Shown piece by piece: positions 39,401 to 52,100 of a stretch of 64,000 bases of DNA (position 1 is the first letter of the stretch; each line of letters starts with the position of its first letter). Location of the stretch: assembly GCA_000469685.2 (NCBI GenBank), contig LS997565.1, forward strand, positions 37,599,819 to 37,663,818, given 5' to 3'. The notes below the pieces were generated by a model. That model worked only from the letters and a program-made list of their open reading frames with translations. It searched no databases and was not told the DNA's origin. The stretch is from Haemonchus contortus. Lineage: Eukaryota; Nematoda; Chromadorea; Rhabditida; Trichostrongylidae. Made by a program: the position numbers and the translations under genes.

Positions 39401-40645
39401 TCTTATTTAAAGATTGATCACGCATGCATGGCTTGTCCTCATTCAGCTTTTTTTTCCTACTTTTGACTAAACCCAGACAACCTTGGTAGTGGCCCTCCTT
39501 ATGTTCCCAGATATCAATGGCTTCGATACTTCACACCATAGCTGAATGCCGGTGTTTTTTCTTTCACAACTTTGTTTGTTGACCTCGAACATCTATTTAC
39601 TCACTCATTGCTCAGTTGTGTTTTCAGCCCTCCCTTGGGTGCGGTAAATAAATAAGTAAATATCAAAGAAATAAATTGATAAGAAGCTTTGTTTCAGCAC
39701 CATCCTGATCTTGGCCTGTAGTATTACACCACTCATATAACACCACTTCCATGTGCCTCTCTTTTTTATTCGGACCCATGGACCGCTAAAAGCTGTAGAT
39801 TACCAGTCCCACTATAATTCGCTTTACCAGATAGTGTAGATTCGCAGGTATCCCCGTCACTCCAAGTGTTTCCGGAAATTATCGCATCATTTGTGTAGAA
39901 TAGAAACTCTATTAGTTCCCATTTTATCAAAATAATGGCTCATAGAATTCAGGCCCAAATTCCCACGATTCCCAGGCCCCCACGCCAACTCGGCAGTTAC
40001 AGGAACCATTTGTTGTAAAATCAGATTCTACCCTTACTTTTAGCGCTCCGACACGAGAAGGGGCGGGAGCGCCTCACAAGTACCAATACTCGGGCACAAT
40101 ATTCCAACCCGGGTCATGTTAGGTTTCAGCAGTCTTTGGAGGTTATGGTTCTCGGAGTACTGCAGAATAAATCCCAGTGCTCAGAACTCCAACGTCTTTC
40201 TGATCTCAAAAGTTACCTCCGCTTAGGATTTGTATCTTCCTCGTTGGCATTGGTGAGTAATTTTCGAATCCACTTTGCCACTGCCACTGTTGTGTTCTGA
40301 TCATTATGCGCATTTTTCTCTCACACTCAAGTTATGGTTCCGGACGTTCGTTTTATTCTCTACTGATGGTCCTCTTTCTAGCCATTTCTCTATCAACTCT
40401 TCAGTCAGTCATGCCTGTATCACCGCCATTTTGCCGATCACCTATCTCCTCGAACGGGCACCTGTGACGTCTCCATTCGCCCGTGTTGCGAGCCAAAAGA
40501 GTTCGAAGGATTTTTCACCCCCAAGGAATCCGAGCCAACTCCGTCTGACGTCTCATGGGATCCGGTTAAGAGCCACCCCGATCCAGTGGTCATCTTAAAA
40601 TCCCATGGCTTGTCTGGTCCACTCGATACTCGATTCGTTGTGTAA
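33496..40645 (+). CDS. Unrecognised protein (about 276 aa model, 5' part uncertain)
   Basis: I do not recognise this protein. Model exons: 33496-33633, 35519-35563, 36448-36528, 38944-38992, 39848-39892, 40044-40252, 40382-40645 (TAA); total 831 nt, in frame throughout. The last two exons are the firmest. They encode QNKSQCSELQRLSDLKSYLR, a hydrophobic stretch (LGFVSSSLALPFLYQLF), then a Pro/Asp/Ser-rich tail with CDVSIRPCCEPKEFEGFF. Exon 38944 joins 39848 through a T|GT split codon and gives a cysteine cluster. The first exon would encode a hydrophobic leader (residues ~8-30) resembling a signal peptide or anchor. The caveat is that T-rich intron ends often mimic such leaders, and a TTTTAG acceptor at 33571 allows a different structure. 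The preceding gene stops only 69 nt upstream, so the two could form an operon, or be parts of one gene if that stop is wrong. Confidence 0.4.
34310..34335. repeat. Short tandem array, 7-bp unit
   Basis: About 3.7 copies of TCACTAA in a row, in an intron of the second unrecognised gene model. A simple microsatellite. A pyrimidine-rich CCCCCTTCTT repeat follows at about 34388-34430. Confidence 0.8.
36022..36250 (+). repeat. SINE-like repeat, family A, copy
   Basis: AGGGGTGCAGTCTGG head, CCCAAGCCTTTCATCCCTCC, TTACTTGGTACCAGG, GCCGGCCACC and ACAATTCTGAATAGAAGTC in order. It sits in an intron of the 33496-40645 model, sense orientation. Confidence 0.6.
37937..38100 (+). repeat. tRNA-like SINE, family B, copy 3
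   Basis: GGGGTCTAGTAGTGTAAGGG head, GGTGCCCGTAAAGCACC, a B-box-like CCCGTTCGAGGC, GCGGCAAAATAACAGC and an AATAAATCATCAAGCC tail. It parallels 22533-22680 over nearly the full length. Intronic. Confidence 0.7.
38626..38872 (+). repeat. SINE-like repeat, family A, long copy
   Basis: GGGGTGGAGATGGTGTAG head, GGGCGAACCCTGGTCGATAC, TTATTCGGTACCAGGCTC, GGCTGGCCACTGCAATTCC and TATGATTCTAAATGGAAGT. It ends about 70 bp before the proposed exon at 38944. The head follows a TTTTTCAG that could be mistaken for an exon acceptor. Confidence 0.65.
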
Positions 40646-41853
40646 CCAACGGCGTCCCATTGCGAGGCACCTTAGTACCAGGATTGCGCTCTGCACTTGC
40701 TTGCATAGGAAACTCCGAGCTTTTTACTTTTGAATGACGCTGACTGCATGCTCATCCTTCTTGCATAGGAGTATGTACATAGCATGATACCTTGATACTG
40801 TTTTATCTAATATGAAGCAATTTTTGATCATGCACCGAATCTCTTCGGCTGCTGTCAGCATTCGAAAAAAAAAACCATCAGTGTTTTCATGATCCATTGA
40901 CTTTGTCACTGACCTCATCTAACCATTGTGCCTCGGAGATGATGCCGACAGTGCTTCTTACAAACTGAGACGTAACGACCACTAGGAATGTTTTTGTGAA
41001 GTTTGCTGATAATAGGATCACGTCTTCTCCCTTACTCTTTGATAGAAGCTGTTTCGTGACCTTCATAGCTCTTCTCCTCTACTCCTCCAACTCCCACCCC
41101 CTGCCCCGTGCACACCTGAGTTTTCGTTGCCCAAACGCCGATCATTTCTCTCCTTCTTCATTCTGCTCTAATGGAACGATCGGAATTGAAAAGAAATTAA
41201 CAGTAATTCCACGAATTTCTCCACTAGCGTACCTTCAAACTTTCATATCCAGCAAAACTAAAGAAGAAGCAGTGCGTAATAAAGCAGAAATAAATTTTTT
41301 TTTTATCCATTTACTTGTTATCGTTGGACGTGGGCGGAGTAGCGACGAAAGATGTTAGTTGCACGATTCGTGGAATCACCTACCGCCCATGTCAATACCA
41401 TCTGCCTATACTTTCTGAAATGCTTATCTCGATTAACAAGTTCTAGAAATGTACCTTGACCACACCCTCCTGTCCAATAGGCTGAGTATTTTTTCTTCTA
41501 ACTCTTTGATCTGATTAACGCTACCAGTGGTCGACAGAAACGACCGTAGTCACTACCTAATTAAGCCCCTCCCTTGAACCCGCTCCCTTTCCTTTCTGAG
41601 TCTCCAAAGCCTCTAAGACTTCAATGGTAAAGCAGTCGCGTTCACATTCTATCGCAGTAGTTTCTAACATTTCAATGTTCCATGCGTCTCGATAGTATCG
41701 CTCAACTCCGAAAATTCGCAACTCGGTAGTATCGCTGAACTCTGAAAATTTCTACTATCTTTTGATTCTTCTGGTAGATGAATTAGTCTTTGCAAAAGTC
41801 AAAAAAAAAATTGCCAAGGACACCTTTTCCGACAGCTCGAATTTCAGATTAGC
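40646..41853. other. Intergenic region, no gene recognised
   Basis: No coding exons seen. It contains a diverged tandem duplication (41691-41750) and, just before the next ATG, a pyrimidine-rich tract ending in ATTTCAG that can serve as a trans-splice acceptor. AATAAA-like signals near 41278 and 41290 could belong to the upstream gene. Confidence 0.5.
41691..41750. repeat. Two-copy tandem duplication, 34-bp period
   Basis: GATAGTATCGCTCAACTCCG at 41691 is repeated as GGTAGTATCGCTGAACTCTG at 41725, both followed by AAAATT. The few mismatches suggest an old duplication. Confidence 0.7.
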
Positions 41854-42147
41854 ATGTGGGACGAGATCTCACCTTCAGCATCGCCTCGAGTCGAACACAT
41901 TCTTCCTGTCATACTGCTAGTCATTATTTTCACTATTTTCTTCATTGCCTGCTTATTTGAATGGTGGAGAGAAAGCCATGCAGTGGTAGGCTTGATGCAG
42001 ATGTCGTATGAGATCTAATACCTTTTATGGCAGGATAATGTGCCATGCTTTCAGGACCTCTCTATACCACCGCCATCATTAACATCGCACAACATTACTT
42101 TAACGGATGGAAAAACGGGTGAAGAAAAGGTGCTTGCTCAGGAATGA
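41854..42147 (+). CDS. Small single-pass membrane protein (81 aa)
   Basis: I do not recognise this protein. Two exons, 41854-41985 and 42034-42147 (TGA), are separated by a typical short 48-nt nematode intron (GTAGGC...GGCAG) and joined in phase 0. The protein has a short polar N-terminus (MWDEISPSASPRVEH), one strong hydrophobic span (about residues 17-37, HILPVILLVIIFTIFFIACL), then FEWWRE and a polar tail with a possible N-glycosylation site (NIT). There is no cleavable-signal look, so a membrane-anchored topology is inferred. The start follows CTCGAATTTCAGATTAGC, a good cis or trans acceptor four to six bases upstream of the ATG. It stands alone, 4 kb before tram-1. It could instead be the last exons of a larger gene, but the upstream acceptor and ATG favour an independent gene. 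Confidence 0.6.
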
Positions 42148-45100
42148 TCTCTAGGCTGCTGTACATATAGAAATATTTTTCTCGATGTAGATATGTATGA
42201 ACTAGGAATACTGATGCTCCTTAGGATTATTCTATGTTCACTGTTCAATGGCAGAAATCGTGCTTCAGCATGGGCGGGGCAACCGGAGGCGGATACCTCA
42301 GGTTGGCCCGCCTACGTGCCTAGTGCGATCTCTGTATCGCATCGAATTTCTCTACGAACTGCTGAGAGCAACCGGTAATAATGTCGATCACTTTCATACT
42401 GAATCTATTAGAACCGCTAACATCTTTCTGTGAACGAAAGTTCAGGGTAAAAGTGCGGGAATTTAATTCCAGGACTGCAAATGTTAATGTTCTGTGCTGT
42501 GAACATACCTCCTAGTTCCATTATGGGTTCACAGCTCCTTATTGATTTTATTGTCATTGTATTTCCTTTTTTCTACTAGTAAGCTGATAAAGAGTATCGG
42601 AACGCTGTTATCTTGCTTGTGCTAAAAGCTTCGGAGTGGACAGCAAAAAATATCTAGGGAAACGTGTAATCAGCAGCCCAATTTTCAGGTACTGGAGCTC
42701 GAAAACAGGAGTTTCTCCTTCCTGAAGAGAGGTAGATATTTCTACTATCCAAATTTCCCATAGGCAAATTTGGTGGGGAGTATTCTGGAGGTACCCGATC
42801 ACTGCTTCTGTTTGAGGTAACTTTGGACAATGGGCATCATCACATTTCAAAGGTTTCAGGGATCCGAATCAGTAGTTATCGGTCTACTGCTATCCCAATT
42901 CAGCAGTAGACCGATAGCTATAGCAGTGCAAAAGCTAGAGGTTCTAAATTGTCAACAGGATTACACGGTAGTGTTTTCCTTCCTGCAGAGATGTTGGAGT
43001 GGTCTGATGGTTCCTACCAGGTGTTTAAGCTAGCTATGTACTTGAACTCATTTCAATGGAGATGATTCCGTCGTAGCTCTTTGATAGCAAGATAAAAACG
43101 TAATCTGGGTGGGATGGCATCGTTAGACTGGGAATTGAACAGATATGCATTGAAAAACCTTCCTATCAATTCCATTAGTGAGATTGTGTCTGCAAAACTT
43201 TTCCAGTAGTGTGGCACATACTGGGGATGCCATTGGTGCACATACAGCAAGCGTGGGATTAATAAATTTTTTATGTTTACCCGTCCTATTGATATTTATT
43301 GCCAACAGCTCACGTCATTTTATCATATATTTCATAATAAATTACCATTTAGCACCCATCCACTATTTCCAGTCATTTGACCATGTTCCCAGGCAAAATG
43401 AAAGTTCATTGGGGGAGGTATTGTTCATGTCATGGAGGGCTAATATCAAATCTCTTGCCCGAAACTGCTGAAAAGGCGTTCAAACTTGAAGGCTTAGTTC
43501 AGGACAAAATAGCTCCTGAAATAACTTCCCAGGATAAATCTGAGGCCTCCCCGTGTACCACATGTGACGGTGTCAGGTCGGAAACAGCCTAGATATGTAG
43601 AGCAGTAAGGGCTCAAAGATTGTATCGTTGCATGCCACGCCGAAAATGGACGAGTTTCAATAGCGTTATGAAAGGTGTATCATCTATATAGGAACCCATA
43701 AAGAAAGCTCGAATAACTAGTCGTGAGCCATGGCGACAAGGGAAAGCAGTTTTGGTCATTTCTGGCTTAACGTAGCCAACTTTTTCGCCATTGCAACAGT
43801 TGAAACCTCGTCCAAGCACCTCTTCCATTCTGTTTCGGACACGGTAATCTCGTACAACCTCTGTCTACACCGTTTTGGGAGTCCTTCTCTCCCACGAAGT
43901 CGGTGGATCTTCTCGCTTTTTTCGTGTAATACTCTCAAATGGAATTTTCGCTTTCCGACATACAAGGGGTACCTTAAAATTACCGTGAGCTTTGCCTTCA
44001 ACTACCCTCCCAAACTAAATGCATTGTTTTTGCCCGATCGTTGGAGGTATATATCGGTTTGACTCCATGGCTACATTAGAGGGATCACAGCTCTTCGAAG
44101 TTGAAAGGTGAATGAGTTCCCCGAAATTTAAACTGTCTGAAAGACCTTGCTCATAGGAAAGGTACGATTACCTAGAAGCGGTCAAAAAATCTATTTTTTC
44201 AGAAAAGTACTCTGTAAGTTGCTCGAAAACAATACTGTGAATTACGCCAACTGAGCTCATCGAAGTAGCCCTCTCTACCATGCCCGGCTTCAGCTGCTTC
44301 CTTACGATCATACGGACCCAACGCTCTACCCCTCTGCCCTCTAAAGCGCTAATGAGGGCTGAAGTCCTGAGTGGCCCGATGACGTCCCTTGGACAACAGG
44401 TGGTTGAAATTCCTCTACAAGCTGTTGTATACAGAGCTAGTGACTCCGTATTTTTTTCGTTCTATAGGGCTCTCTTGGGGAGCATCTCGCGAATTTGGTG
44501 GGCAACCTGGACTTTTGAGGTTCTCGCCTCTTGATCTTCTAGAAGGAGAAGAAGTACCCGTATTCTTCTTCTCCTACATCAAGATCCATTGGTCTCCAGA
44601 TCCAAAATGTCTCCACATTTTTGAGCCACGCTGCTTTTTTCCCTCATTGTCCTACTCCCATTTCCTCAGATGCTTTCCTTGCACTTTACACAATTGATGG
44701 CCTGGTCCTTGAAGATGTACGGTAGATATTTCGGTAGAACGGTGTAGTAGACGGTAAATCTGTGCGAGAACAAGATAGCTGTCCCATAAACGATGACAAA
44801 AAGATAAAAAAAAAACTAGCAATTACCCATCTGGAAGCCTCTTGCTCTCTACTTAGGGTACCAGGCTTTCGGCTGAAGATGATGCTCCATAACATAAAGT
44901 CCGTGGTCAAGTGATTTGGAAATTGTGATTGAAAGACGAGTGCAAGGCGCACGCCTGCAAGGTTGCTGGTCGCCAAACACTTCGTCATCTCTCTGTTAGC
45001 TCCTTATTTTGGTCATGGAATCCTGAATCAAAATTAATAAAGTGGCCATAGCTGGGAAAAAGGAGCCTACGACCAGGGGGTCCTTGTACTTAATGTGAAC

Positions 45101-46186
45101 ATAGCAATAAACCGACGTACGTCATGGCAATAAACATCAACAGCAGGGGTAAACACGGGAAATTAATTAATCTCCCCATCCACCCGGCCGTTACGAGCCC
45201 CATCCCTAATCGTGCTCTCTACCACCAGAAGAGTTTTGAATGCCTAATGCCACCAAAGGAAATCGATTTCTACACTTTCAATTTTCAACGCCCATCATCA
45301 TTTTCTCTCCCATCCATCCCATCACGATCACCCCATACTCTCCAAACCTGAATTCTCCGTCACTTTTCCCTTCCTTCTCACTTCACACCTCCATTGACGA
45401 GACAAGGGGAGGGGTTCAAGGTGAGAGGATGTAATGGTCCCCACAACTAAATCCCATTCACAGAACCGTGACCATTCCCCTCCCGTTCCTTTGTCTCGTG
45501 CCGTGGGTGGTCGCTGCGCATTGCCGCCGAGCCACCGTAGCCAAACTGCACACCCCTATCTCGTGCTGGGACCAGCAAGGCGTGGCGGCTGTCTCGTTCC
45601 GCGCTGTGCTTCTGAGAGTTTCGGTACCGTTTTGTCGAAGTTGCATGTTAGCCAGATAAGGGAGGAGTCGCGTGTCGTTCCGTGTGGAGCTTCTCCTCCC
45701 ACATGTCCCCTTGCTTCAGCTATGATTTCTTGTTTTCCAGCCACGTGGAGTTCCATCTCGAGTCTCTTGCACATTTTTCTTATAATTCCAACGTTTTTGT
45801 TCTGAAACTTTGAGTCCTCCTGTAAAAAAAAGGAAAAAAGAAATCCTATCGCCTAATAGCGTATTTGAGATTCTCCTGTTTTTATTGCTCTCTATTCTTT
45901 TTTCTCACACAAACAGACCGTGTTGAAGTGGAACTATCTGAATTATTAAACCACAGTAATGGTGGTCTTTTTCTCGTCCTTAATTTTCATTCGTTAACGT
46001 TGGGCAATATTGTGGAAAAGAAAGTAACACAACGATCCCGAAAATTATCTTCTACATTTATCAAATTGTTTTCCATTAGTTCTGCCTGGGAACTTTTTCT
46101 ATTGTGTGCTTTTTGCGGACGTTGCAACGTGTCCCGTTCATTCAGTTTATCATCATTTTTTACTCGATTTTTTCATAACTTTCAGG
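42148..46186. other. Region upstream of tram-1
   Basis: No exon chain was accepted. A 15-bp hairpin is at 42877-42916. Minus-strand open frames at 43613-44001 have a coding look but no match and overlap each other in different frames. A GC-rich patch at about 45430-45720, open in several frames on both strands, is probably promoter or 5' regulatory sequence of tram-1, since it lies 0.5-0.8 kb before its ATG. A TTTCAG at 46180-46185 abuts the ATG and is a likely spliced-leader acceptor. Confidence 0.45.
42877..42916. repeat. Perfect 15-bp hairpin
   Basis: TATCGGTCTACTGCT (42877-42891) and AGCAGTAGACCGATA (42902-42916) are exact reverse complements with a 10-nt loop. Intergenic and isolated. 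The stem is short for a microRNA precursor, and flanking pairing was not evident. Confidence 0.75.
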
Positions 46187-49100
46187 ATGGGTGTCGAAAC
46201 TCGACGTACGGCAGCTGGTGGGCGACATAAAAAAGCGACTCCACCAATTTTTAGTCACGAATTCGTTATTCAGAATCATGGGGATATCATGAGTTGTGTG
46301 CTGATGGTATTCATCGTTGGTCTCATGTTCCCTGTAAGTTGCGCATCTTTTTTCTCCAAATAACATTTCCCATTTGAGACCTGTTTTTTGAGAAAGTCAT
46401 ATTGTTACGTCACACTTGGATTCAAGTTTGAATAATATACTTATTATTTTGATTTTTATCCTCATCGGTCGTATAAAAAGATTCCACACCATAGACTGTC
46501 CTTCGTATACTTTAGAGAACTACCCTCAATCTTCGAGGCTGTGAAATTGATTTAACATTGAGGTGTTGTGGTAATTTCCGGCATGTCAGTCTGTCAGCCT
46601 AACTCTGAAGTCTTTTCAAGGGCTATGGATCCCTAACCCACCTTTTTTGATTCTAAATTGCACTTTCACGTACAAGTTCACACAGTTTACAATCCATCTT
46701 GAGTCTGCTTATTGCCATTGTATGGATATCCTACACAATCTCATTCCTGGGCTCAAACAATCTTGACGTCTCTTTCACAAAGTGTAAGGGCTTGGCTTTT
46801 CTCCAAATTTCACCGATAGTTTTGAAGAAATCTCTATGACAGGAATAATGACTCGTTCCATGATTCGTTCGGATGAACGGAAACGAGGTTAATAGAACTG
46901 AATGGCACCATGAATCGTTGTGAGGAAATTGTATACATTTACTTTACAATGACATGAGGTTGTCATTGCATGTTGAACGTGATGTCTATACTGTGAGAAA
47001 TTTACTTTGTTTGCATTAGTCACTTCGAAAATTCATTTAGGTAGGAACAGTTCAATAGTCAGCGAAAATGTCTGAATAGGGAAGGATAGAGCTCATCACA
47101 TTTTGTGGAAACTCTAGCCCAACATACGTGAACTCCAAGGGGAATGAATATTCCGGGAATTTCTCTCTTGTGACGCTCTTTCTAAAAAAAAAAAACCCAA
47201 CTGATTCTAGCCTAGTGCGTTCCGTTAACCATTCTTATTTATTAGACTGTGACATGATTAATGTCTCTTTTTCACAAACTGAAATTCTTCATGTAAGGTT
47301 CAATTAACAGATAATGAGATAATCAAGTGCACTAAATAATGGTATGTTCTGCCCACAAATGTTAATGGAAGTCGAACTGATGAAAGTGAACCGGTAACTG
47401 ACCCAATCTCTGTTCTACGTTGCTGAAGATTAGTTAGCTATGCGCCCTCTACGAACCATATTAAATTTTCTGCCATTAACTTCCATTCCAGGCAGTTTTT
47501 TTCTAAGATAGGTTCTTCTGTCCAATCTGGGTCTTCCAAATCAGACTTTTCTTCTTAACTTTTGCATATTGACGCCAATTCATATTTTTCTCAAGTGACC
47601 TCTTCTTACACCACTTGAGTGTACGTTTAATTTTTGCTTTGTATTTAAAAATTCAACCTCTGTTGCGGCAGCGACAAGGCGTCAAAATTAAATACTCTTA
47701 TCATGTTCAGCACTTGGGCTTCAATGAGAGTACCGATACCGTAGAATCTTGTCTTGTACTTCTATTTGTTGATTTCCCTTATAGATAATAGAGCTTGAGT
47801 CTGCTAGTCAGTTAGATTTCCTCCCTCTTCGCAAGCCTCAAGTTCTCGAATCCCTTACCATACTAAAAGAAAAACTTGTTTGTAGTGCAAGTAAATATCT
47901 TTCGAATAGTATACAACATGAGCTGAAAATTTCTTAAAAGCCTGTCTAGAATCTTTCAGAAATGCTTCCATTACTTATCTAACAATAAGATATAGTTGAT
48001 TAGACCAATACACCCTACTTAATGTAACCTTATTTTTCAGCTGTCGGCGTCCATGTGTTCTGTTTTCGTTGCTCCTCAATACAACGAAACTGTGAACGTT
48101 ACATCTGAGCTAGGTTTGTCGTAATCATTTTTGTTATAACTTTTGAGCAATTCTTTGGAGATGTTATATTGAGCACTCCGAAGTAGATATTCCTCTTCGA
48201 CTTTGTCTCTAAAAATGAAACACCTTACCTCGTTATATTTTTTTGAAAAGGTTTCGAGGGGCATCCTATAAGTTGTAGGTTTATATGGTTTTGGGTACTT
48301 GCAGATGGACCGAAAGTGTTATAAAGAATTTCTTCGCGGTCATGAATTCAACGAATAGAAGCAATTTTACACATTTAAACGAATGCGACCGTACAATTGT
48401 TTGCGAGTCGATATCGTTGACTCGTTTTTCTCCTTTGGGAATAGGTTTGGATAGATAAATCTAGTTCTGTGAGGTTGAAAAATAGCATATATTCTGTATT
48501 TTGTTTGAAGGAATCATTCACTTGCTTTTTGTAGGTCCAGTTAGCCTAACCTTGTACCGCAATGGTCCAGCGGATATTTTCACTATCTTATTCTATGCTG
48601 TGGCCTGGGTAGTGGTACATGCCGTCATCCAAGAATATATCCTCGACAAACTGCAGAGAAAGGTCAGTTTACTCTATTCGGCTTACTTAATGACTATTGC
48701 TGTTCCGTTTTCCGATTCTTTGGTTTTGTCTTGAAAACTTTTGCTTTTCTTCGTTCTTTTGACACTGCGTCACGACAATGTAACGAATTAAAAGTCGGCT
48801 TCAAACTACTAACCTAATCTCGACCCACTTCTTTGAAAAGCCTATGAGTGCGTTGATTATGCTTTCACCATCTGTAGGTAATTCGTTTAGGCTCGTCTGT
48901 CGAAAGTGAAGACGTTTAAGTTCACAGAATCAGGCCATATGTCACTATTCGCGCTCTACTCTGCTTGTCATGCTGCATATGTTATAATGGATTTTGTGCA
49001 AAATTACACTGATGTGAAAAGGTACGTTCACAAATGTGACGCCGTTTGAAACATCCAATAATTATACTTACCATGTCACCGATTAGCTTAACTTATCTCA

Positions 49101-52100
49101 TCAATAATAAATCACTAAATTATCCCTTTCTATCTCCTGTAATTACAGAATTTGGCTGGGATACCCGGATGAACATCGTTGGATGAATCTCAACATGAAG
49201 CTGTTTGCCATTCTTCAGGTGAGAGTTTGCGGTGCCTCGAATTGGTTTTGACCTTTTATCGAAACTGCTAAAGCGTATAGCGTTCTCTGACTAGGCATTT
49301 CACCTGTGCCTTAGTGGAGCAACTACCTTAGTTGTCCCTGGTTCAGTATAATGCCGCTGGGTGTGCCGTTCAAGATAACTCTATACTTTCTTCTCGAACA
49401 TTTGTTTCGCTTTCTGTAATGGGATCTGTTCAGATTTCGTATTGGATTCACCAGTTCCCTGAGTTTTACTTCCAAAAGATGAAAGCTGACGAGATTAGAC
49501 AGCGAACTTTCTATTCCGTCCTTCACATCTGCTTCATTGGAGCTGCATACATTATGAAGTAGGTCTCGTTGTTAGAAGGACTTCAAAGACACTTTTTACG
49601 TTTTTGGGTGTTAATCATGCAACCCAATTCATAGAGTTCTACTTTTGGCATTTTCAGTTTCATGCGGTTCGCCGTTGTGCTTTTGGCTCTTGAGTATATT
49701 TCACAAACTCTTTTCCATTTTTCTCGACTTCTTCACTTCCTCGAAAAGAAAGACATTGCCAAAAATGGGTGAGTTCTATAATACGTGTGTCTTATACTAC
49801 AGACTTCTGCTGCTGACGTAGCATCTGTTTTTTCTTTCTTCCAATAGAAACTAGGGTTCTTTTCAGATGCTAATTCATTAAAGCTGAATAGCATTTATGT
49901 TGATTAGATGTTATAATGTGCCGTAGACGGGTTCGATTAACGCCAGAAAAGACTTTAATGTGCTATAGGAAATATTGAGGAATCCCACACAAATTTTCCA
50001 CAATACTGAACTTTGTAAATTACTGCAAGCACTCCTTAATTTACGCTATCCTTACTATCGGATAAAGTTTGAGATTAGTTGGACGTTCGGCAAGATCAAC
50101 AAAGCTTATATTGGCTTAGCGGAGCTCCACCAATGGGGCGAAATGGTCAAAAATTCATAGCTCCGTTGAAATGCGTTCTAGAACACGAAAATAGTGGGAC
50201 TGACTGCTGATGGAAGTGTGTCCGTTGTGGATATGTGAAGCCATCATCATCATATATGATATGTAAAAATTTCACCCATGTTTTTCTAGCTGTCACGAAA
50301 TCCTGATTATCTTCGGAAGTACATAGAGGGGACTGGTCACTTTCGGTATGGGTGTAGCATAGGGCAAGATCCGCACACGGGGCGGAACTTGCACAAGAAT
50401 GGACGGTGCAAAAGGCAAAACTACCTTACTCAGAACAGCCCAGACACCAAGAAAATGAAAAACGGTGGCGGTTGGATCAAAAATTGGTGAACTGTGCTTT
50501 AGGCACAAATTCATAATTTATTTCGATTATCATACGATTCCACCACAGCTTATAGATCATATTCTCGAGTGATGAAGTTCAGATCATAAACTTCCTAAAT
50601 CCCGTTTGTAGCGCTTTTTGCGGTGATGCACGCGTTAGTGTGCACAGCTGATTATACAATACCCTACGTGAAGTACCTCATCGGGCTTGGCAATGTGACA
50701 TTAGTACCATTGCTTTTGTTGTTAGCATATTTACGTTTTTTTTCCATTAGGTTCATGAACCTCAATTTCCTTTACGCGCGAAATCCTCTCCCACTTTTTT
50801 TTTCCAAAATTATGAACGTTATCCGTTTGCCGTTCAGTAACTTTTCCGAAGAAGCTCGAATGGTTTTCCTGAAAATTACTCACTCACGCTTTTTACAAAA
50901 AATTACGCATGATTTCCTATTCAATACCAAGTAGCGGCTCCGAGGAAGTTCAAGTGTTTTTTTAATTGTCGCGCTGTTTGGACTTGCTCATGGACTGTGG
51001 TTTCATCGCTTTTATTATTTTGAAAGAGAGAAACCTGCACCTTCGTTCGAGAAATGAACTGAGCTCTTCATTAGTGTTGACGGATTTTCTTTAGCTTCCA
51101 TTTGCGAGTGATGTGAAAAGCTAAATGTCTACCATTTTCATTAGGCTGATACAATTATTGAAAGTAGTACTTTACGATAAGGAATCTAAGCTAAGAAAAG
51201 GTTAGTAATTAGATGCATCGTGGTTCTCAGACCTGGGATACAAAATAACTAAGGTCATGTGCCATTTTATCAAGGCATTTTACCGAAATAATGTAATCAA
51301 TATCATAAGGATGTACTTGTTCAAGGTTCACGCTGTGGAATGTCGTTTTCCTCATCGTCCGCTTAGCTTCCTCTGTGCTAACAGTCATGACATTCTGGTA
51401 TGGTCTACGCCAATCTGAATCAGCATACATAGATGTAGCAAGTGGCAACTACAACACCGCCTATGTTCGGTTAGTTGTGAAACGCTTGCGGTCTTTACCT
51501 GGGTTACTAGTGGTATGCAAGCATAAAATCGCTTCATTCCAGTTTGAATTGCCTTCTCGTTGTTCTGTCACTGCAGTTGATTCAATTATGGAACTTCACA
51601 AGCTTCCACGTTGGACGGTTCAAGTAAGTTTTGTTCAAGTCACCTTGATCGTGCTTCAAATATTCATGCCATATCATTTCCATTCGAGTTCCCTGTTCTA
51701 ATTATGATGCACTTCTTTCTTTTCTCATTCATCGTTCATTTTTTGGAGAAGGTTAAGTAGCAGAGAAACTACGTTCAAGTTGTAAACATGCCGCCTCATA
51801 AGGGTATTTTTCCAAGAAATGCAATTTTCTTATGCTACGTCGAGAGTTTGTAACACTCCAGTTTGTTTTAATCTATTGTAGTATTAGCTACGAAGGTAAT
51901 TTATTTGATTTCAGGGAAAGCGCCAGTCGAAAATCTAAGACTGAAACTAAACGCCTCGTTCCGCCACCAAAGACCAAGAAAGTTAAGGCAGATGATTCGG
52001 TCTCTGTAAGTAATTAATCTTGCCCAAGCTACTGATTGGTTTATTTTATGTTGTCAGACTCTTCGTTGAATCAGTTTTTTATGTACAGGAACCTGAGCAA

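Noticed and set aside
43613..44001. Overlapping minus-strand frames with basic, coding-like sequence
   Set aside because: Two overlapping frames of similar quality, no known motif and no start or splice context. Possibly a degraded transposon.
45434..45805. 123-aa frame in the GC-rich patch before tram-1
   Set aside because: All frames on both strands are open there because of base composition. More likely promoter-associated GC-rich DNA than a gene.
50623..50934. 103-aa hydrophobic frame within the tram-1 intron 49769-51325
   Set aside because: T-rich intron sequence readily gives Phe/Leu-rich frames. It cannot be joined to tram-1 in phase and has no recognisable family.
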